Source: Rhodococcus jostii RHA1
GTDB lineage: Bacteria; Actinomycetota; Actinomycetes; Mycobacteriales; Mycobacteriaceae
Length of the DNA: 64,000 bases
Assembly: GCF_000014565.1 (NCBI RefSeq)
Contig: NC_008268.1
Location: 5,088,501 to 5,152,500 of the forward strand
Direction of reading: 5' to 3'
Shown here: positions 42,530 through 51,975 of the stretch, piece after piece
Layout: every line of letters starts with the position of its first letter
Position numbering within the stretch: the first letter of the stretch is position 1
Program-made: the position numbers and the translations under genes
Notes under the pieces: generated by a model
The model's database searches: none
What the model saw: only the letters and a program-made list of their open reading frames with translations
What the model was told of the DNA's origin: nothing

Positions 42530-43443
42530 GTGCTTCGGTTCAGTCCTGGACTGATCGACTCGACGGCAAGCAGGCTGCGGACGTGTCCGCACTGCTCGAA
42601 CGCGCGACGGCCGCGGACGGAACCGCGCCGGTGTCGGAGCAGGGTGTGCACGCCGTGTCCGGCGCCGGTAGCGACGGTGTCCGTCATCTCGTGGAGACCG
42701 ACGCCGATCGGATCGTCGGGTACGCGCAGCTGCAGCCGGGGCGCGGGGATCATCCTGCGATGGCCGAACTCGCCGTCGACCCTGCGGCGCGTGGCCGCGG
42801 AATCGGTGGCCGGCTGGTCGCCGAGGTCCTGTCCGAGGGTGGTCCGGACGCCCGGGTGTGGGCGCACGGCAACCTGCCTGCGGCGCAGGCGGTGGCGCAG
42901 CGCCTCGGGCTGATCGGTGCGCGCGAACTCCTGCAGCTCCGGCGTCCACTCGCCGATGCGGAACTCCCTGAACTCGTTGTGCCGGAAGATATTTCACTCC
43001 GCGTGTACCGCGGCGTCGAGGACGATCCCGAGGTCCTGCGGGTCAACGCTGCCGCCTTCGCCTGGCATCCCGAGCAGGGGTCGTGGACCGAACGCGAATT
43101 GGCCGAACGCCGCGCGGAGGCCTGGTTCGATCCGTCCGGCCTGTTCATGGCGTTCGCCGCTTCGGACGATCAGCGGTTGCTCGGATTCCACTGGACCAAG
43201 GTGCATCCGAAGCAGGGCGACGAGCCGGCCATCGGTGAGGTCTACGTGGTGGCGATCGGCCCCGACGCCCAGGGACGTGGTCTCGGCCGGTTGCTGACGC
43301 TCGCCGGGCTGCACTACCTGCGCGACCGCGGGCTCGGTGCGGTGCTGCTCTACGTCGAGGGCGACAACGAATCGGCGCTGCACACCTACGACCGGCTCGG
43401 GTTCGAGCGGTTCCACACCGACGTCGCGTACGCGCGCGCCTGA
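42526..43443 (+). CDS. mshD: Mycothiol synthase MshD
   Basis: A 305-residue protein with two tandem GNAT acetyltransferase domains that acetylates Cys-GlcN-Ins in the last step of mycothiol synthesis. The N-terminal domain has the acetyl-CoA loop [14 protein letters not shown]; the catalytic C-terminal domain has [21 protein letters not shown] and ends [20 protein letters not shown]. Both the enzyme and its product are restricted to actinobacteria. GTG 42526 overlaps the glnR stop. A PHO box for the next operon begins about 60 nt downstream. Confidence 0.92.
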   Translation: MSASVQSWTDRLDGKQAADVSALLERATAADGTAPVSEQGVHAVSGAGSDGVRHLVETDADRIVGYAQLQPGRGDHPAMAELAVDPAARGRGIGGRLVAEVLSEGGPDARVWAHGNLPAAQAVAQRLGLIGARELLQLRRPLADAELPELVVPEDISLRVYRGVEDDPEVLRVNAAAFAWHPEQGSWTERELAERRAEAWFDPSGLFMAFAASDDQRLLGFHWTKVHPKQGDEPAIGEVYVVAIGPDAQGRGLGRLLTLAGLHYLRDRGLGAVLLYVEGDNESALHTYDRLGFERFHTDVAYARA

Positions 43444-43503
43444 GGTGCTCCTCTACTTTCGCACTCGTTGTTCGTCTCGGAAATGTGGACAAATGCGCGG
43501 TCT

Positions 43504-43525
43504 GTTCACCTTCCGTTCACCGATC
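43504..43525 (+). promoter_or_regulatory. PHO box upstream of pstS
   Basis: GTTCACCTTCCGTTCACCGATC contains two GTTCACC direct repeats in 11-bp units, the Streptomyces/Corynebacterium PhoP recognition pattern. TAGGTT at 43553-43558 is a candidate -10. PhoP activation of pstSCAB under phosphate limitation is inferred. Confidence 0.75.
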
Positions 43526-43657
43526 GTGGTCCAACTGGACATTAGCTACCCCTAGGTTTCTCCGTGGGCAGCGCCGTGTTGCCTGGTGCAGATTTCAACG
43601 AAGCGCACCTCATGTCGCCGCCCGATCGCGGGCGAGACGGTATTTCCGGAGGACTAG

Positions 43658-44776
43658 GTGAATCTCAAGCGCAGTGGCGCCCTGCTCGGTGCAGTGGCCC
43701 TGGGTGCCATGACCTTGGCCGCGTGTGGCAGCGACAACAACGCGGCGTCGAGCGGCGTCGACGCATCGTCGTCCAACGCGACGTGCGAGGGCAAGGCCAA
43801 CCTCTCCGCGGCCGGTTCCTCGGCCCAGAAGAACGCCATGGACCAGTTCGTCTCCACCTACATCTCCGTCTGCCAGGAAAAGGGCAAGACCGTCAACCTG
43901 GCGTACAACCCCAGCGGTTCCGGCGACGGACGGACCCAGTTCATCGCGGGCCAGATCGACTTCGCCGGCTCCGACTCGGCGATCAAGGCCGAGCAGGCCG
44001 AGCAGGCCAAGGCCCGTTGCGTCGGCGGCGAGGCCTGGAACCTGCCGCTGGTCTTCGGACCCGTCGCGATCGCCTACAACCTCGACGGCGTCGAGGACCT
44101 GGTGCTGAACGGTGAGGTGACCGCCAAGATCTTCAACGGCACCATCAAGAAGTGGAACGACCCGGCCATCGCCGCGCTCAACCCCGGCGCCACCCTGCCC
44201 GACCAGGACGTCACCGCCATCATCCGCTCGGATTCGTCGGGAACCACCGACAACTTCCAGCAGTACCTGACGGCCGCCTCCAACGGCGCCTGGACCACCG
44301 GTGCCGGTTCCGACTTCACCGGCGGAATCGGTGAGGGCGCCAAGGGTTCGGCCGGTGTCGCGCAGGCAGTGGCCTCCGCCCCGGGCTCGATCACCTACGT
44401 CGAGAAGTCCTACGCCGACCAGAACAAGCTTGCTGCCGCGCAGATCGACACCGGCTCCGGCCCCGTCGCGCTGTCCGACGAGTCCGCGGCGAAGGCCATC
44501 GAGGGTGCGCAGTTCAAGGGTCAGGGTGTGGGCGATCTGACCCTCGACCTCGGCTCGATCTTCGGTACCAAGGAAGCGGGCGCGTACCCGCTGGTGCTCG
44601 CCACCTACGAGATCGTGTGCTCGAAGGGCTACGACGCCGACACCTCCGCTGCGGTCAAGTCGTTCCTGACCAGCGCAGCCAACGAGGGGCAGGGCAACCT
44701 GGCCGAGCAGGGTTACGTGCCGCTGCCCGACTCCATGAAGGAGAAGCTGAACGCATCGGTCGCCGCCATCGGCTGA
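43658..44776 (+). CDS. pstS: Phosphate-binding lipoprotein PstS
   Basis: A 372-residue periplasmic-type phosphate receptor of the Pst transporter. A lipoprotein signal peptide ends in LAAC, with Cys23 as lipid anchor. Phosphate-binding loops are AAGSSAQ, PSGSGDGRTQFIAGQIDFAGSD and RSDSSGTTDNFQQYL. GTG 43658 is preceded by GGAGGA. A PHO box lies 133 nt upstream. It heads pstSCAB. Confidence 0.94.
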   Translation: MNLKRSGALLGAVALGAMTLAACGSDNNAASSGVDASSSNATCEGKANLSAAGSSAQKNAMDQFVSTYISVCQEKGKTVNLAYNPSGSGDGRTQFIAGQIDFAGSDSAIKAEQAEQAKARCVGGEAWNLPLVFGPVAIAYNLDGVEDLVLNGEVTAKIFNGTIKKWNDPAIAALNPGATLPDQDVTAIIRSDSSGTTDNFQQYLTAASNGAWTTGAGSDFTGGIGEGAKGSAGVAQAVASAPGSITYVEKSYADQNKLAAAQIDTGSGPVALSDESAAKAIEGAQFKGQGVGDLTLDLGSIFGTKEAGAYPLVLATYEIVCSKGYDADTSAAVKSFLTSAANEGQGNLAEQGYVPLPDSMKEKLNASVAAIG

Positions 44777-44843
44777 TCGCACCGTTAATCGTTCGGACCC
44801 GCCCATGACTCGATATTCTGACCAGGAAAGATTGCGAGCGCAG

Positions 44844-45917
44844 ATGAGTGAAGCGCACATCGAATCAGCACCTCGCGCCTCCGGCTCCGCTTCCGGCGGA
44901 GTCGGGGTGGGCGGTCCGAACGGCACCCCGGAGGCCGAGTTGAGTACCACCAAGGCCGAAACCCCGACTCCGGCAGGTGCACCCCGCGGCAAGGCCGCCG
45001 CCAGGCCTGGGGATCGGATCTTCAAATCCCTCGCAACGACCTCGGCCGTCTTCATCTCCATCCTCATCGCCGCGATCGGCATCTTCCTGATCTGGCGCGC
45101 AGTTCCCGCACTGAGCCGGAATCAGGTCAACTTCCTCACCAGCCGCGAGTGGGTCACCCAGAACATCAACGCCATGGCGTTCGGTGTTCTCGACCTGTTC
45201 CAGGTGACGGTGCTCGTCTCGCTGTTCGCTCTGGTCCTCGCGATGCCGGTCGCACTCGGTATCGCGATCTTCCTCACCGAGTACTCGCCGAACTGGCTCA
45301 AACGTCCGCTGGCGTACGTGATCGACCTTCTGGCCGCCGTGCCGTCGATCGTCTACGGCCTCTGGGGTCTGCTGGTGTTCGCTCCCGCGATCAGGCCGCT
45401 TGCCATGTGGCTCAACGAAAAGCTCGGCTGGTTCCCGCTGTTCGCGACAGGAAGCGGTTCCATCACCGGCGGTGGCACCATTTTCACCGCAGGTATCGTC
45501 CTCGCCGTCATGATCCTTCCCGTCATCACCGCGGTGACCCGCGAGGTGTTCGTGCAGACTCCGACGCCCCAGATCGAGGCAGCGCTCGCGCTGGGTGCCA
45601 CCCGGTGGGAAGTGGTGCGAACCACGATCATTCCGTTCGGCAAGTCGGGCTACATCAGCGGATCGATGCTCGGTTTGGGTCGCGCCCTCGGCGAGACCAT
45701 GGCGCTCTACCTGATCCTGCGCACCACGTCGCAGCCCTTCGGATGGTCGCTGTTCGACGGCGGCGCCACCATCGCCTCCAAGATCGCCCTCGGCTACGCG
45801 GAATTCAACAACAACATTCAGGCCGGCGCTTACATCGCCGCAGGTCTGGTGCTCTTCGTGCTCACCTTCGTCGTGAACGCCGCTGCCCGCGCCGTGATCG
45901 CAGGAAAGAAGGACTGA
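44844..45917 (+). CDS. pstC: Phosphate ABC transporter permease PstC
   Basis: A 357-residue (or 370 with the upstream start) permease. A hydrophilic N-terminal tail of about 60 residues with many Ala/Gly/Pro precedes six helices; the coupling EAA loop is EAALALGATRWEVVRTTIIPFGKSG. Two starts are possible: ATG 44805, with no ribosome site, and ATG 44844, with AGGAAAG rather far upstream. I prefer 44844. Domain parts PSIVYGLWGLLVFAP and LGRALGETMALYLI are typical PstC. Confidence 0.9.
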   Translation: MSEAHIESAPRASGSASGGVGVGGPNGTPEAELSTTKAETPTPAGAPRGKAAARPGDRIFKSLATTSAVFISILIAAIGIFLIWRAVPALSRNQVNFLTSREWVTQNINAMAFGVLDLFQVTVLVSLFALVLAMPVALGIAIFLTEYSPNWLKRPLAYVIDLLAAVPSIVYGLWGLLVFAPAIRPLAMWLNEKLGWFPLFATGSGSITGGGTIFTAGIVLAVMILPVITAVTREVFVQTPTPQIEAALALGATRWEVVRTTIIPFGKSGYISGSMLGLGRALGETMALYLILRTTSQPFGWSLFDGGATIASKIALGYAEFNNNIQAGAYIAAGLVLFVLTFVVNAAARAVIAGKKD

Positions 45918-45920
45918 CCC

Positions 45921-46829
45921 ATGACCGCGACACTCGACAAGCCGGTCAAGGCCCCCACCTTCCAGGGGGTCGGTGTCCGCCGACGCATCATCGATCTGAC
46001 CGCCACCGTCCTCGTGACGCTGGCAGTGCTCGTGGCGCTGGTCCCGCTGGTGTGGGTCCTGGTCACCGCGGTCATCAAGGGAATCCCTGCCCTGACGTCG
46101 GCCACGTGGTTCACCCACTCGCTCAGCGGACTGACGTCCTCGGCGGCAGGCGGCGGCATCTATCACGCGCTGATCGGCACGATTCTGCAGGGAATCGTCT
46201 GCGCGGTGCTGTCCATTCCCCTCGGACTGTTCGTCGCGATCTATCTCGTCGAGTACGCCGACCGGAAGTCGCGGCTGGCGAAGCTGACCACGTTCATGGT
46301 CGACATCCTGAGCGGTGTCCCGTCCATCGTGGCCGCCCTGTTCATCTACGCCCTGTGGATCGCGACGTTCGGTTTCCCCAAGTCCGGCTTCGCCGTTGCG
46401 CTCGCCCTGGTGCTGCTGATGGTTCCCGTCGTCGTCCGCAGCACGGAGGAGATGCTCCGCATCGTTCCGCAGGACCTGCGCGAGGCGTCGTACGCGCTGG
46501 GCGTTCCGAAGTGGAAGACGATCGCCAAGATCGTGCTGCCCACCGCACTGCCCGGCATCATCACGGGCGTCATGCTGGCGCTGGCCCGGGTGATGGGCGA
46601 AACCGCGCCGCTGCTGATCCTCGTGGGTTACGCACCCTTCATCAATTTCAATCTGTTCGGTGGCGAGATGGGCACGCTGCCCGGCGTCATGGTCGCCGAG
46701 ATGAACAACCCGACCGATGCCGGTACCAACCGCATCTGGGGCGCGGCGCTCACGCTGATTCTCCTCATTGCCATCCTCAACATCCTGGCCAAGGTCATCG
46801 GCCACTTCTCACAGGTGCGCAGCAAGTGA
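45921..46829 (+). CDS. pstA: Phosphate ABC transporter permease PstA
   Basis: A 302-residue permease that forms the channel with PstC. Six helices are visible; family segments are [17 protein letters not shown], the EAA loop [27 protein letters not shown], and [19 protein letters not shown] 45921 follows the pstC stop by 3 nt. A 43-nt gap with AGGGAG separates it from pstB. Confidence 0.93.
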   Translation: MTATLDKPVKAPTFQGVGVRRRIIDLTATVLVTLAVLVALVPLVWVLVTAVIKGIPALTSATWFTHSLSGLTSSAAGGGIYHALIGTILQGIVCAVLSIPLGLFVAIYLVEYADRKSRLAKLTTFMVDILSGVPSIVAALFIYALWIATFGFPKSGFAVALALVLLMVPVVVRSTEEMLRIVPQDLREASYALGVPKWKTIAKIVLPTALPGIITGVMLALARVMGETAPLLILVGYAPFINFNLFGGEMGTLPGVMVAEMNNPTDAGTNRIWGAALTLILLIAILNILAKVIGHFSQVRSK

Positions 46830-46872
46830 CACATACACTCGATCTCGAACACCAATCAGTAGGGAGCCGGTA

Positions 46873-47649
46873 ATGGCCAAGCGTCTGGATCTCAAGGACG
46901 TCAACATCTACTACGGCAAGTTCCACGCCGTCGCCGATGTCGGGCTGTCCGTCCCCCCGCGGAACGTGACCGCCTTCATCGGCCCATCCGGGTGCGGCAA
47001 GTCGACGGTGCTGCGTTCGCTGAACCGCATGCACGAGGTGACTCCCGGTGCGCGCGTGGAGGGTTCGATCCTGCTCGACGGTGAGGACATCTACGGTTCC
47101 GGCATCGACCCGGTCGGCGTCCGCAAGACGATCGGCATGGTGTTCCAGCGTCCCAACCCGTTCCCGACGATGTCCATCAAGGACAACGTGGTGGCCGGCC
47201 TCAAACTGCAGGGCGAGCGCAGCAAGAAGCGTCTCGACGAGGTGGCCGAGCGGTCGCTGCGCGGCGCCAACCTGTGGACCGAGGTCAAGGACCGTCTCGA
47301 CAAGCCGGGCGGCGGACTCTCCGGCGGTCAGCAGCAGCGTCTGTGCATTGCCCGGGCCATCGCGGTCTCGCCCGACGTCCTGCTGATGGACGAGCCCTGC
47401 TCGGCGCTCGACCCGATCTCGACCCTCGCGATCGAGGACCTGATCACGGAGCTGAAGAAGGACTTCACCATCGTGATCGTCACCCACAACATGCAGCAAG
47501 CCGCGCGTGTGAGTGACCAGACGGCGTTCTTCAACCTCGAGGCCACCGGCAAGCCGGGCCGCCTCGTCGAGATCGACGACACCGAGAAGATCTTCTCCAA
47601 CCCGACGCAGAAGGCCACCGAGGACTACATCTCGGGCCGCTTCGGATAG
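46873..47649 (+). CDS. pstB: Phosphate ABC transporter ATPase PstB
   Basis: A 258-residue cytosolic ATPase of the Pst complex (PhoT, Rv0820 position). Walker A is [10 protein letters not shown], signature [16 protein letters not shown], Walker [14 protein letters not shown], and the switch His is in [25 protein letters not shown] is specific to PstB. ATG 46873 has AGGGAG six bases upstream. The gene is the 3' end of pst; two hairpins follow. Confidence 0.95.
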   Translation: MAKRLDLKDVNIYYGKFHAVADVGLSVPPRNVTAFIGPSGCGKSTVLRSLNRMHEVTPGARVEGSILLDGEDIYGSGIDPVGVRKTIGMVFQRPNPFPTMSIKDNVVAGLKLQGERSKKRLDEVAERSLRGANLWTEVKDRLDKPGGGLSGGQQQRLCIARAIAVSPDVLLMDEPCSALDPISTLAIEDLITELKKDFTIVIVTHNMQQAARVSDQTAFFNLEATGKPGRLVEIDDTEKIFSNPTQKATEDYISGRFG

Positions 47650-47660
47650 AGCGAGCACAA

Positions 47661-47700
47661 CGAGAACGCCCCGGCCGGTACTGCGGTCGGGGCGTTCTCG
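47661..47700. terminator. Terminator of the pst operon
   Basis: Perfect 13-bp stem (47661-47673 with 47688-47700), 11 nt after the pstB stop; the right arm ends GTTCTCG followed by TGTCT. Confidence 0.75.
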
Positions 47701-47737
47701 TGTCTGCGGAAGGCGACCTCGGGTGGCCTCGGCCGAA

Positions 47738-47782
47738 CGAACGGGACGCTCGTACGGTCTGACCGTACGAGCGTCCCGTTCG
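47738..47782. terminator. Near-perfect 45-bp palindrome between pstB and phoU
   Basis: Arms of 22 nt (47738-47759 and 47761-47782) are exact inverted repeats around a single T. It is 22 nt beyond the phoU stop, so it probably terminates phoU; it could also extrude as a cruciform or be a dimer-protein site. Confidence 0.65.
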
Positions 47783-47804
47783 CGCGAAAAGTGTTGGGGG
47801 AGTT

Positions 47805-48503
47805 CTACCGGTCGGGGTACGAGGTGAGGGTGTCGGCGTCGACGGCGGGCGTCTGGGTCTCGTCGGGCAGCTTGCCGGTGACGAGGAAGATCACCCGGCG
47901 GCCCACCTCGACGGCGTGGTCGGCGAAACGCTCGTAGAAGCGGCCGAGCAGGGTGACGTCGACCGCCGCGGCCACGCCGTGCTTCCACTCCCGGTCCATG
48001 AGGACCGTGAACAGGTGACGGTGGAGGTCGTCCATCGCCTCGTCCTCTTCACGCAGGCGCGCGGCCCGCTCCGGATCGCGCGTCTCGAGAACCTCGCGGG
48101 CAGCGGCGCCGATGGAGACGGCGATGCGTCCCATCTCGGCGAAGTAGCCGTTGACCTCTTCGGGAAGCACGTGGTTGGGATGTCGGCGGCGCGCAATCTT
48201 GGCGACGTGGAGAGCCAGCGCACCCATGCGGTCGATATCGGCGACGATCTGGATCCCGCTGACGACCGAGCGGAGGTCGCCGGCGACCGGTGCCTGCAGG
48301 GCGAGGAGGGCGAACGCCCGCTCCTCGCAGATGGTGCTGAGCTCGGTGATCTTGTCGTGCTCGCCGATCACCTGCTCGGCGAGGGAAAGATCTGCCTGGA
48401 GCAGCGACTGGGTGGCTCGCTCCATGGCGACCCCCGCAAGCCCCGCCATCTCACCGAGCAAGTCGGCAAGCTCGGTCATCTGTTCGTTGTAAGCCACGCG
48501 CAT
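47805..48503 (-). CDS. phoU: Phosphate uptake regulator PhoU (PhoY2 type)
   Basis: A 232-residue all-helical protein with two PhoU repeats that signals phosphate status from PstSCAB to the sensor kinase and is linked to persistence in mycobacteria (PhoY2). The metal-binding motifs E-x3-D-x3 are in [23 protein letters not shown] and [19 protein letters not shown]. The start [19 protein letters not shown] is the usual N-terminus. It is convergent with pstB rather than part of its operon. Confidence 0.92.
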   Translation of the reverse strand: MRVAYNEQMTELADLLGEMAGLAGVAMERATQSLLQADLSLAEQVIGEHDKITELSTICEERAFALLALQAPVAGDLRSVVSGIQIVADIDRMGALALHVAKIARRRHPNHVLPEEVNGYFAEMGRIAVSIGAAAREVLETRDPERAARLREEDEAMDDLHRHLFTVLMDREWKHGVAAAVDVTLLGRFYERFADHAVEVGRRVIFLVTGKLPDETQTPAVDADTLTSYPDR

Positions 48504-48585
48504 GAGGTCACAGCCTACGGTGCACGGGAAACCAAGTCACGATCACACGGTAAACGCAGAGTGAACGACGTGACCCGGCGGGCGC

Positions 48586-50634
48586 TCATTCGCAGGACGT
48601 GTCGCCCGCGTTCACAACTGCCAGGTCCGCGGGGATTTCCACGTCCTCCTGCTGGCCCTCTCGCACGCCCGACATACTGAGCGGTGTGTCGATCGGACTG
48701 GGCGTCTGGACGGTCCCGGAGAAGTCCGAACCGAGCGCGACCTCGACGACCGTGCCGAGTCCGGTGGTCGATTCGAGCACCGCACCCGGGAACGACGACG
48801 CCAGGGTCGCCGCCTCGGCTTCGTGGCCCGGCGAGAACCGGACGACGGTCTCGCCGCTGGTACCCGTGTAGTTGCCGACGTTGTAGATCTGGAACCCCTC
48901 GGCGGCCAGTGAATCCGCCACGGTCGCGGCCAGTCCCGACTCACCCGACGCGTTCGACACCTGCACGGTCACGCTGGACGGGTCGACGGCCTGGACCGAC
49001 AGCGGCGCCGGCGCGGCCTGCGGTTCGGGGGCGGAGGGCAGGGGTTCCGCACGCTTCTCGCCGGGCAGCGCCTCGTCGTCGATGATGGCGCGGAAGATGG
49101 CCTTGATGTCGTCGGTGCGGGGAATCTCGTTGCCCCACTCGGTGGTCCCCGCGGTGGGCACCGTCAGGAACGTGACCGCGCCCGCATCGACGTTCTGCAA
49201 TGAACGTCCGAGCGTGACCAGCGACTTCGTGTCGATGTTCTCGACGAATGTGTCGCGGGTGAACGCGTTGATGAAGCCGTTCAGTTTGCTGGGATTGAGC
49301 AGCACCTGACTGGACAGGGCGCCCCGCAGCAGGGCGGACAGGAATCTCTGCTGACGGTTGATGCGGCCGTAGTCGCCGTTGCCCTCCGCCTCGACATGTC
49401 GGGCGCGGACGAAGTTCAGTGCGGTCTTGCCGTCGAGCATCTGGGTGCCCGCCTGCGGCAGAACGGTGCCGAGGACGCCGTCCTCGAGCGGCTGGGTGGT
49501 ACAGACCTTGACCCCGCCGATCTCGTTGACCATCGACTCGAAGCCGGCGAAGTCCATGCCGACGAAGTGGCCGATCTTCAGACCCGACAACTTCTGGATC
49601 ACCTTCACCAGGCACTTCGGTCCGCCGAGCGCGTAGGTGGCGTTGAGTTTGTCGCCGTCGGCGGCGGGAAAGGTCTCCTCGGTGTAGGTGCCGCTGGCGT
49701 TGTCCCAGCCCTGGCAGACGGGCCGCTCGACATCGAGGTCGCGGGGGAACGACACCGCGACCACCCGGCTCCGGTCGGCAGGGATGTTGACGAGCATCAC
49801 CGTGTCGGCGCGGGATCCCTCGGCGTCGTCGATGGTTCCGGCACCCACTTCGCCGCTCGCGCCGGCGCGGGTGTCGCTGCCGACGATGAGATAGGTCTCG
49901 TCACCGGTCTGCCCGACGGCGTCGACGATGTCGGTCGACTCCGTGTCGAGTGCCGCGATCTGGTCGAACTTGCCCTCGGTGGAGCGGAGGTAACCCCAGA
50001 CGATGCCGGTTCCGGCGAGTGCGATCACCGCCACGAGTGCGACGACTGCGCGTCCTGCTGCACGGAGACGCTTGCGTTTGCGGGTCTTGCTGAGAGCCAG
50101 GCGGGTGGTACCCGGGTTACCGACCACCTGCGGTACCGCGGTGGTCTCGGCGGAATCCGCGACCCGTTCGGGCTCGGATTTGCTCTGCGGCGGCTCCGGC
50201 TCCGGCGGCGGAGGCGCGGCAGAGGTGTCCCGCGGCGGAACCCCGGGAGGCGGCGGCTGCCGCTCGTCGATCGGGGGAATGATCTCGGTCTTGTCCGGAT
50301 CGTCCGGCGCGCTCGGTTCCTCCCCGGAGACCTTCTTCACCAGGTCTGCGACGGAGAGCGCTTCGGTGGGCCCACCCGCGGCCCGGCGGCCGATCCGGCC
50401 GCTGTCGTGGCGGGACGATTCGGTGCGTTCTACCTGCGCCCGGTGCCCGGGCGGCGCGGTCCGTTCGGGCGGCGCGGTCTGCTCGGGAGGCCGCCGTTCG
50501 GGCGGTGGCTGCCGCGGCGGGAGTCGCCGGGGCCGTCCGGACTGGGCTTCTCGGTAGCTGGGATCCGCGAGAGGACGCTCCCAGGGGGCACGGGATTCGG
50601 GAGTCGGTGAGTCCGAGCTGTGATCATCACCCAC
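48586..50634 (-). CDS. LCP-family cell-wall glycopolymer ligase with LytR_C domain
   Basis: A 682-residue LytR-CpsA-Psr protein at the Rv0822c position. A long cytosolic tail (residues 1-180), very rich in Pro, Arg and Glu, precedes one membrane helix (AGRAVVALVAVIALAGTGIVWGYL). The LCP domain contains the phosphate-binding residues SDTRAG, RADTVMLVNIP and SFPRDLDV, then HFVGMDFAGF, DGKTALNFVRARH and RINRQQRFLSAL. The C-terminal LytR_C domain starts at SSVTVQVSNASGESGLA. Such enzymes attach arabinogalactan or other polymers to peptidoglycan. GTG 50634 is chosen. The gene stands alone. Confidence 0.88.
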   Translation of the reverse strand: MGDDHSSDSPTPESRAPWERPLADPSYREAQSGRPRRLPPRQPPPERRPPEQTAPPERTAPPGHRAQVERTESSRHDSGRIGRRAAGGPTEALSVADLVKKVSGEEPSAPDDPDKTEIIPPIDERQPPPPGVPPRDTSAAPPPPEPEPPQSKSEPERVADSAETTAVPQVVGNPGTTRLALSKTRKRKRLRAAGRAVVALVAVIALAGTGIVWGYLRSTEGKFDQIAALDTESTDIVDAVGQTGDETYLIVGSDTRAGASGEVGAGTIDDAEGSRADTVMLVNIPADRSRVVAVSFPRDLDVERPVCQGWDNASGTYTEETFPAADGDKLNATYALGGPKCLVKVIQKLSGLKIGHFVGMDFAGFESMVNEIGGVKVCTTQPLEDGVLGTVLPQAGTQMLDGKTALNFVRARHVEAEGNGDYGRINRQQRFLSALLRGALSSQVLLNPSKLNGFINAFTRDTFVENIDTKSLVTLGRSLQNVDAGAVTFLTVPTAGTTEWGNEIPRTDDIKAIFRAIIDDEALPGEKRAEPLPSAPEPQAAPAPLSVQAVDPSSVTVQVSNASGESGLAATVADSLAAEGFQIYNVGNYTGTSGETVVRFSPGHEAEAATLASSFPGAVLESTTGLGTVVEVALGSDFSGTVQTPSPIDTPLSMSGVREGQQEDVEIPADLAVVNAGDTSCE

Positions 50635-50753
50635 CGATGCAACCTGACCTCTCCGCCGACTCGGACCTCCGTCGGCCTCGACGGATTCCAGCCATAGTAC
50701 TTATCGAACGTCGAGGCTCCACACATGTAGCGAGGTGACGCGCGTTCGTGCTG

Positions 50754-51896
50754 CTAACCACCAGAATGCATGAGGTCGGCGCCGGCGGGCACCAGGCAGT
50801 CGTCGGGGTCGTCGAGCCACCCTTCGGGGAGCGCGACCGTGCCGGGTGAACCCTGCCGTCCGCGCGGTCCCTCGGCGTCCTTGGGGAACGGGATGGTCGG
50901 ATCGAGCTGGACGAGGAGGTCGTCGAGTTCGGTCAGGGTGCTCACGAGGGCCATCGCGACCCGCAGCTCGGACCCTGCGGGGAAGCCGCGCAGGTACCAG
51001 GACACGTGCTTGCGCAGTTCACGTAGACCCTTGTCCTCGCCGTGATGATCGGCGAGGAGTTCCGCGTGCCGGCGGATGATCGTGGCCACCTCGCCGAGAT
51101 TCGGCGGAGTGGGCTGCGGTTTTCCGTTCAGTGCCGCGCTCAGCTCCGCGAACAGCCACGGCCGGCCGAGGCATCCGCGGCCGACGACGACGCCGTCGCA
51201 ACCGGTCTGCTCCATCATGCGGGCCGCGTCCTCGGCGGCGAAGATGTCGCCGTTCCCGAGAACGGGCACGTCGGTGACGTGCTCCTTGAGCCGGGCGATC
51301 TCGTTCCAGTCGGCCGTGCCGGAGTACCGCTGCGAGGCGGTACGCGCGTGCAGTGCGACCGCGGCCGCACCTTCGCCGGCGGCGATCCGGCCTGCGTCGA
51401 GATGCGTGTGGTGTTCGGCGTCGATACCGACGCGGAACTTGACGGTCACCGGGACGTCGGTCCCCTCGGTCGCCTTCACGGCGGCGGCGACGATCCGACC
51501 GAACAGGGTGCGCTTGTACGGCAGCGCCGCGCCGCCACCCTTGCGGGTCACCTTGGGAACCGGGCAGCCGAAGTTCATGTCGATGTGGTCGGCCATGTTC
51601 TCGTCCACGATCATCTTGGCCGCAGCGTACGTGGTGTCGGGGTCGACGGTGTACAGCTGCAGCGACCGTGGCGTCTCGGTCGGGCCGAACGTCGTCATGT
51701 GCAGGGTCGCGGGCTGCCGCTCCACCAGAGCGCGCGCGGTCACCATCTCACAGACGTACAGGCCGGACGTGCTGCCTGCGCGCTCCGTCTCGAGCTCACG
51801 GCACAGCGTGCGGAACGCGACATTGGTGATCCCGGCCATGGGGGCCAGAACCACCGGACTGCGCAGCTCGAGCGATCCGATACGAAGGGATGACAT
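50754..51896 (-). CDS. tRNA-dihydrouridine synthase (DusB type)
   Basis: A 380-residue FMN enzyme that reduces uridines in the tRNA D-loop. The TIM-barrel motifs are VVLAPMAGITNVAFRTLCRE, DMNFGCPVPKVTRKGGGAAL with the catalytic Cys in NFGCP, the FMN-phosphate motif GNGDIF and GCDGVVVGRGCLGRPWLF. ATG 51896 has AGAGG upstream; the longer in-frame start crosses a hairpin. It corresponds to Rv0823c and is downstream of desA1, separated by that hairpin. Confidence 0.9.
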   Translation of the reverse strand: MSSLRIGSLELRSPVVLAPMAGITNVAFRTLCRELETERAGSTSGLYVCEMVTARALVERQPATLHMTTFGPTETPRSLQLYTVDPDTTYAAAKMIVDENMADHIDMNFGCPVPKVTRKGGGAALPYKRTLFGRIVAAAVKATEGTDVPVTVKFRVGIDAEHHTHLDAGRIAAGEGAAAVALHARTASQRYSGTADWNEIARLKEHVTDVPVLGNGDIFAAEDAARMMEQTGCDGVVVGRGCLGRPWLFAELSAALNGKPQPTPPNLGEVATIIRRHAELLADHHGEDKGLRELRKHVSWYLRGFPAGSELRVAMALVSTLTELDDLLVQLDPTIPFPKDAEGPRGRQGSPGTVALPEGWLDDPDDCLVPAGADLMHSGG

Positions 51897-51928
51897 TGAC
51901 GACCTCTGCGAAAGTGCTGGAACGAAAC

Positions 51929-51960
51929 TGTGCCCGGTACCGAATCCGGTACCGGGCACA
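51929..51960 (-). terminator. Hairpin between desA1 and dus
   Basis: Perfect 14-bp stem (51929-51942 with 51947-51960) with loop AATC, 16 nt downstream of the desA1 stop. It is a terminator or partial attenuator that would lower dus expression relative to desA1. Confidence 0.7.
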
Positions 51961-51975
51961 GGATAACTGTTTACG

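Noticed and set aside
43561..44115. Rightward frame overlapping the pstS start
   Set aside because: It lies in another frame, is Arg/Gly-rich, and pstS has a proper ribosome site and lipobox.
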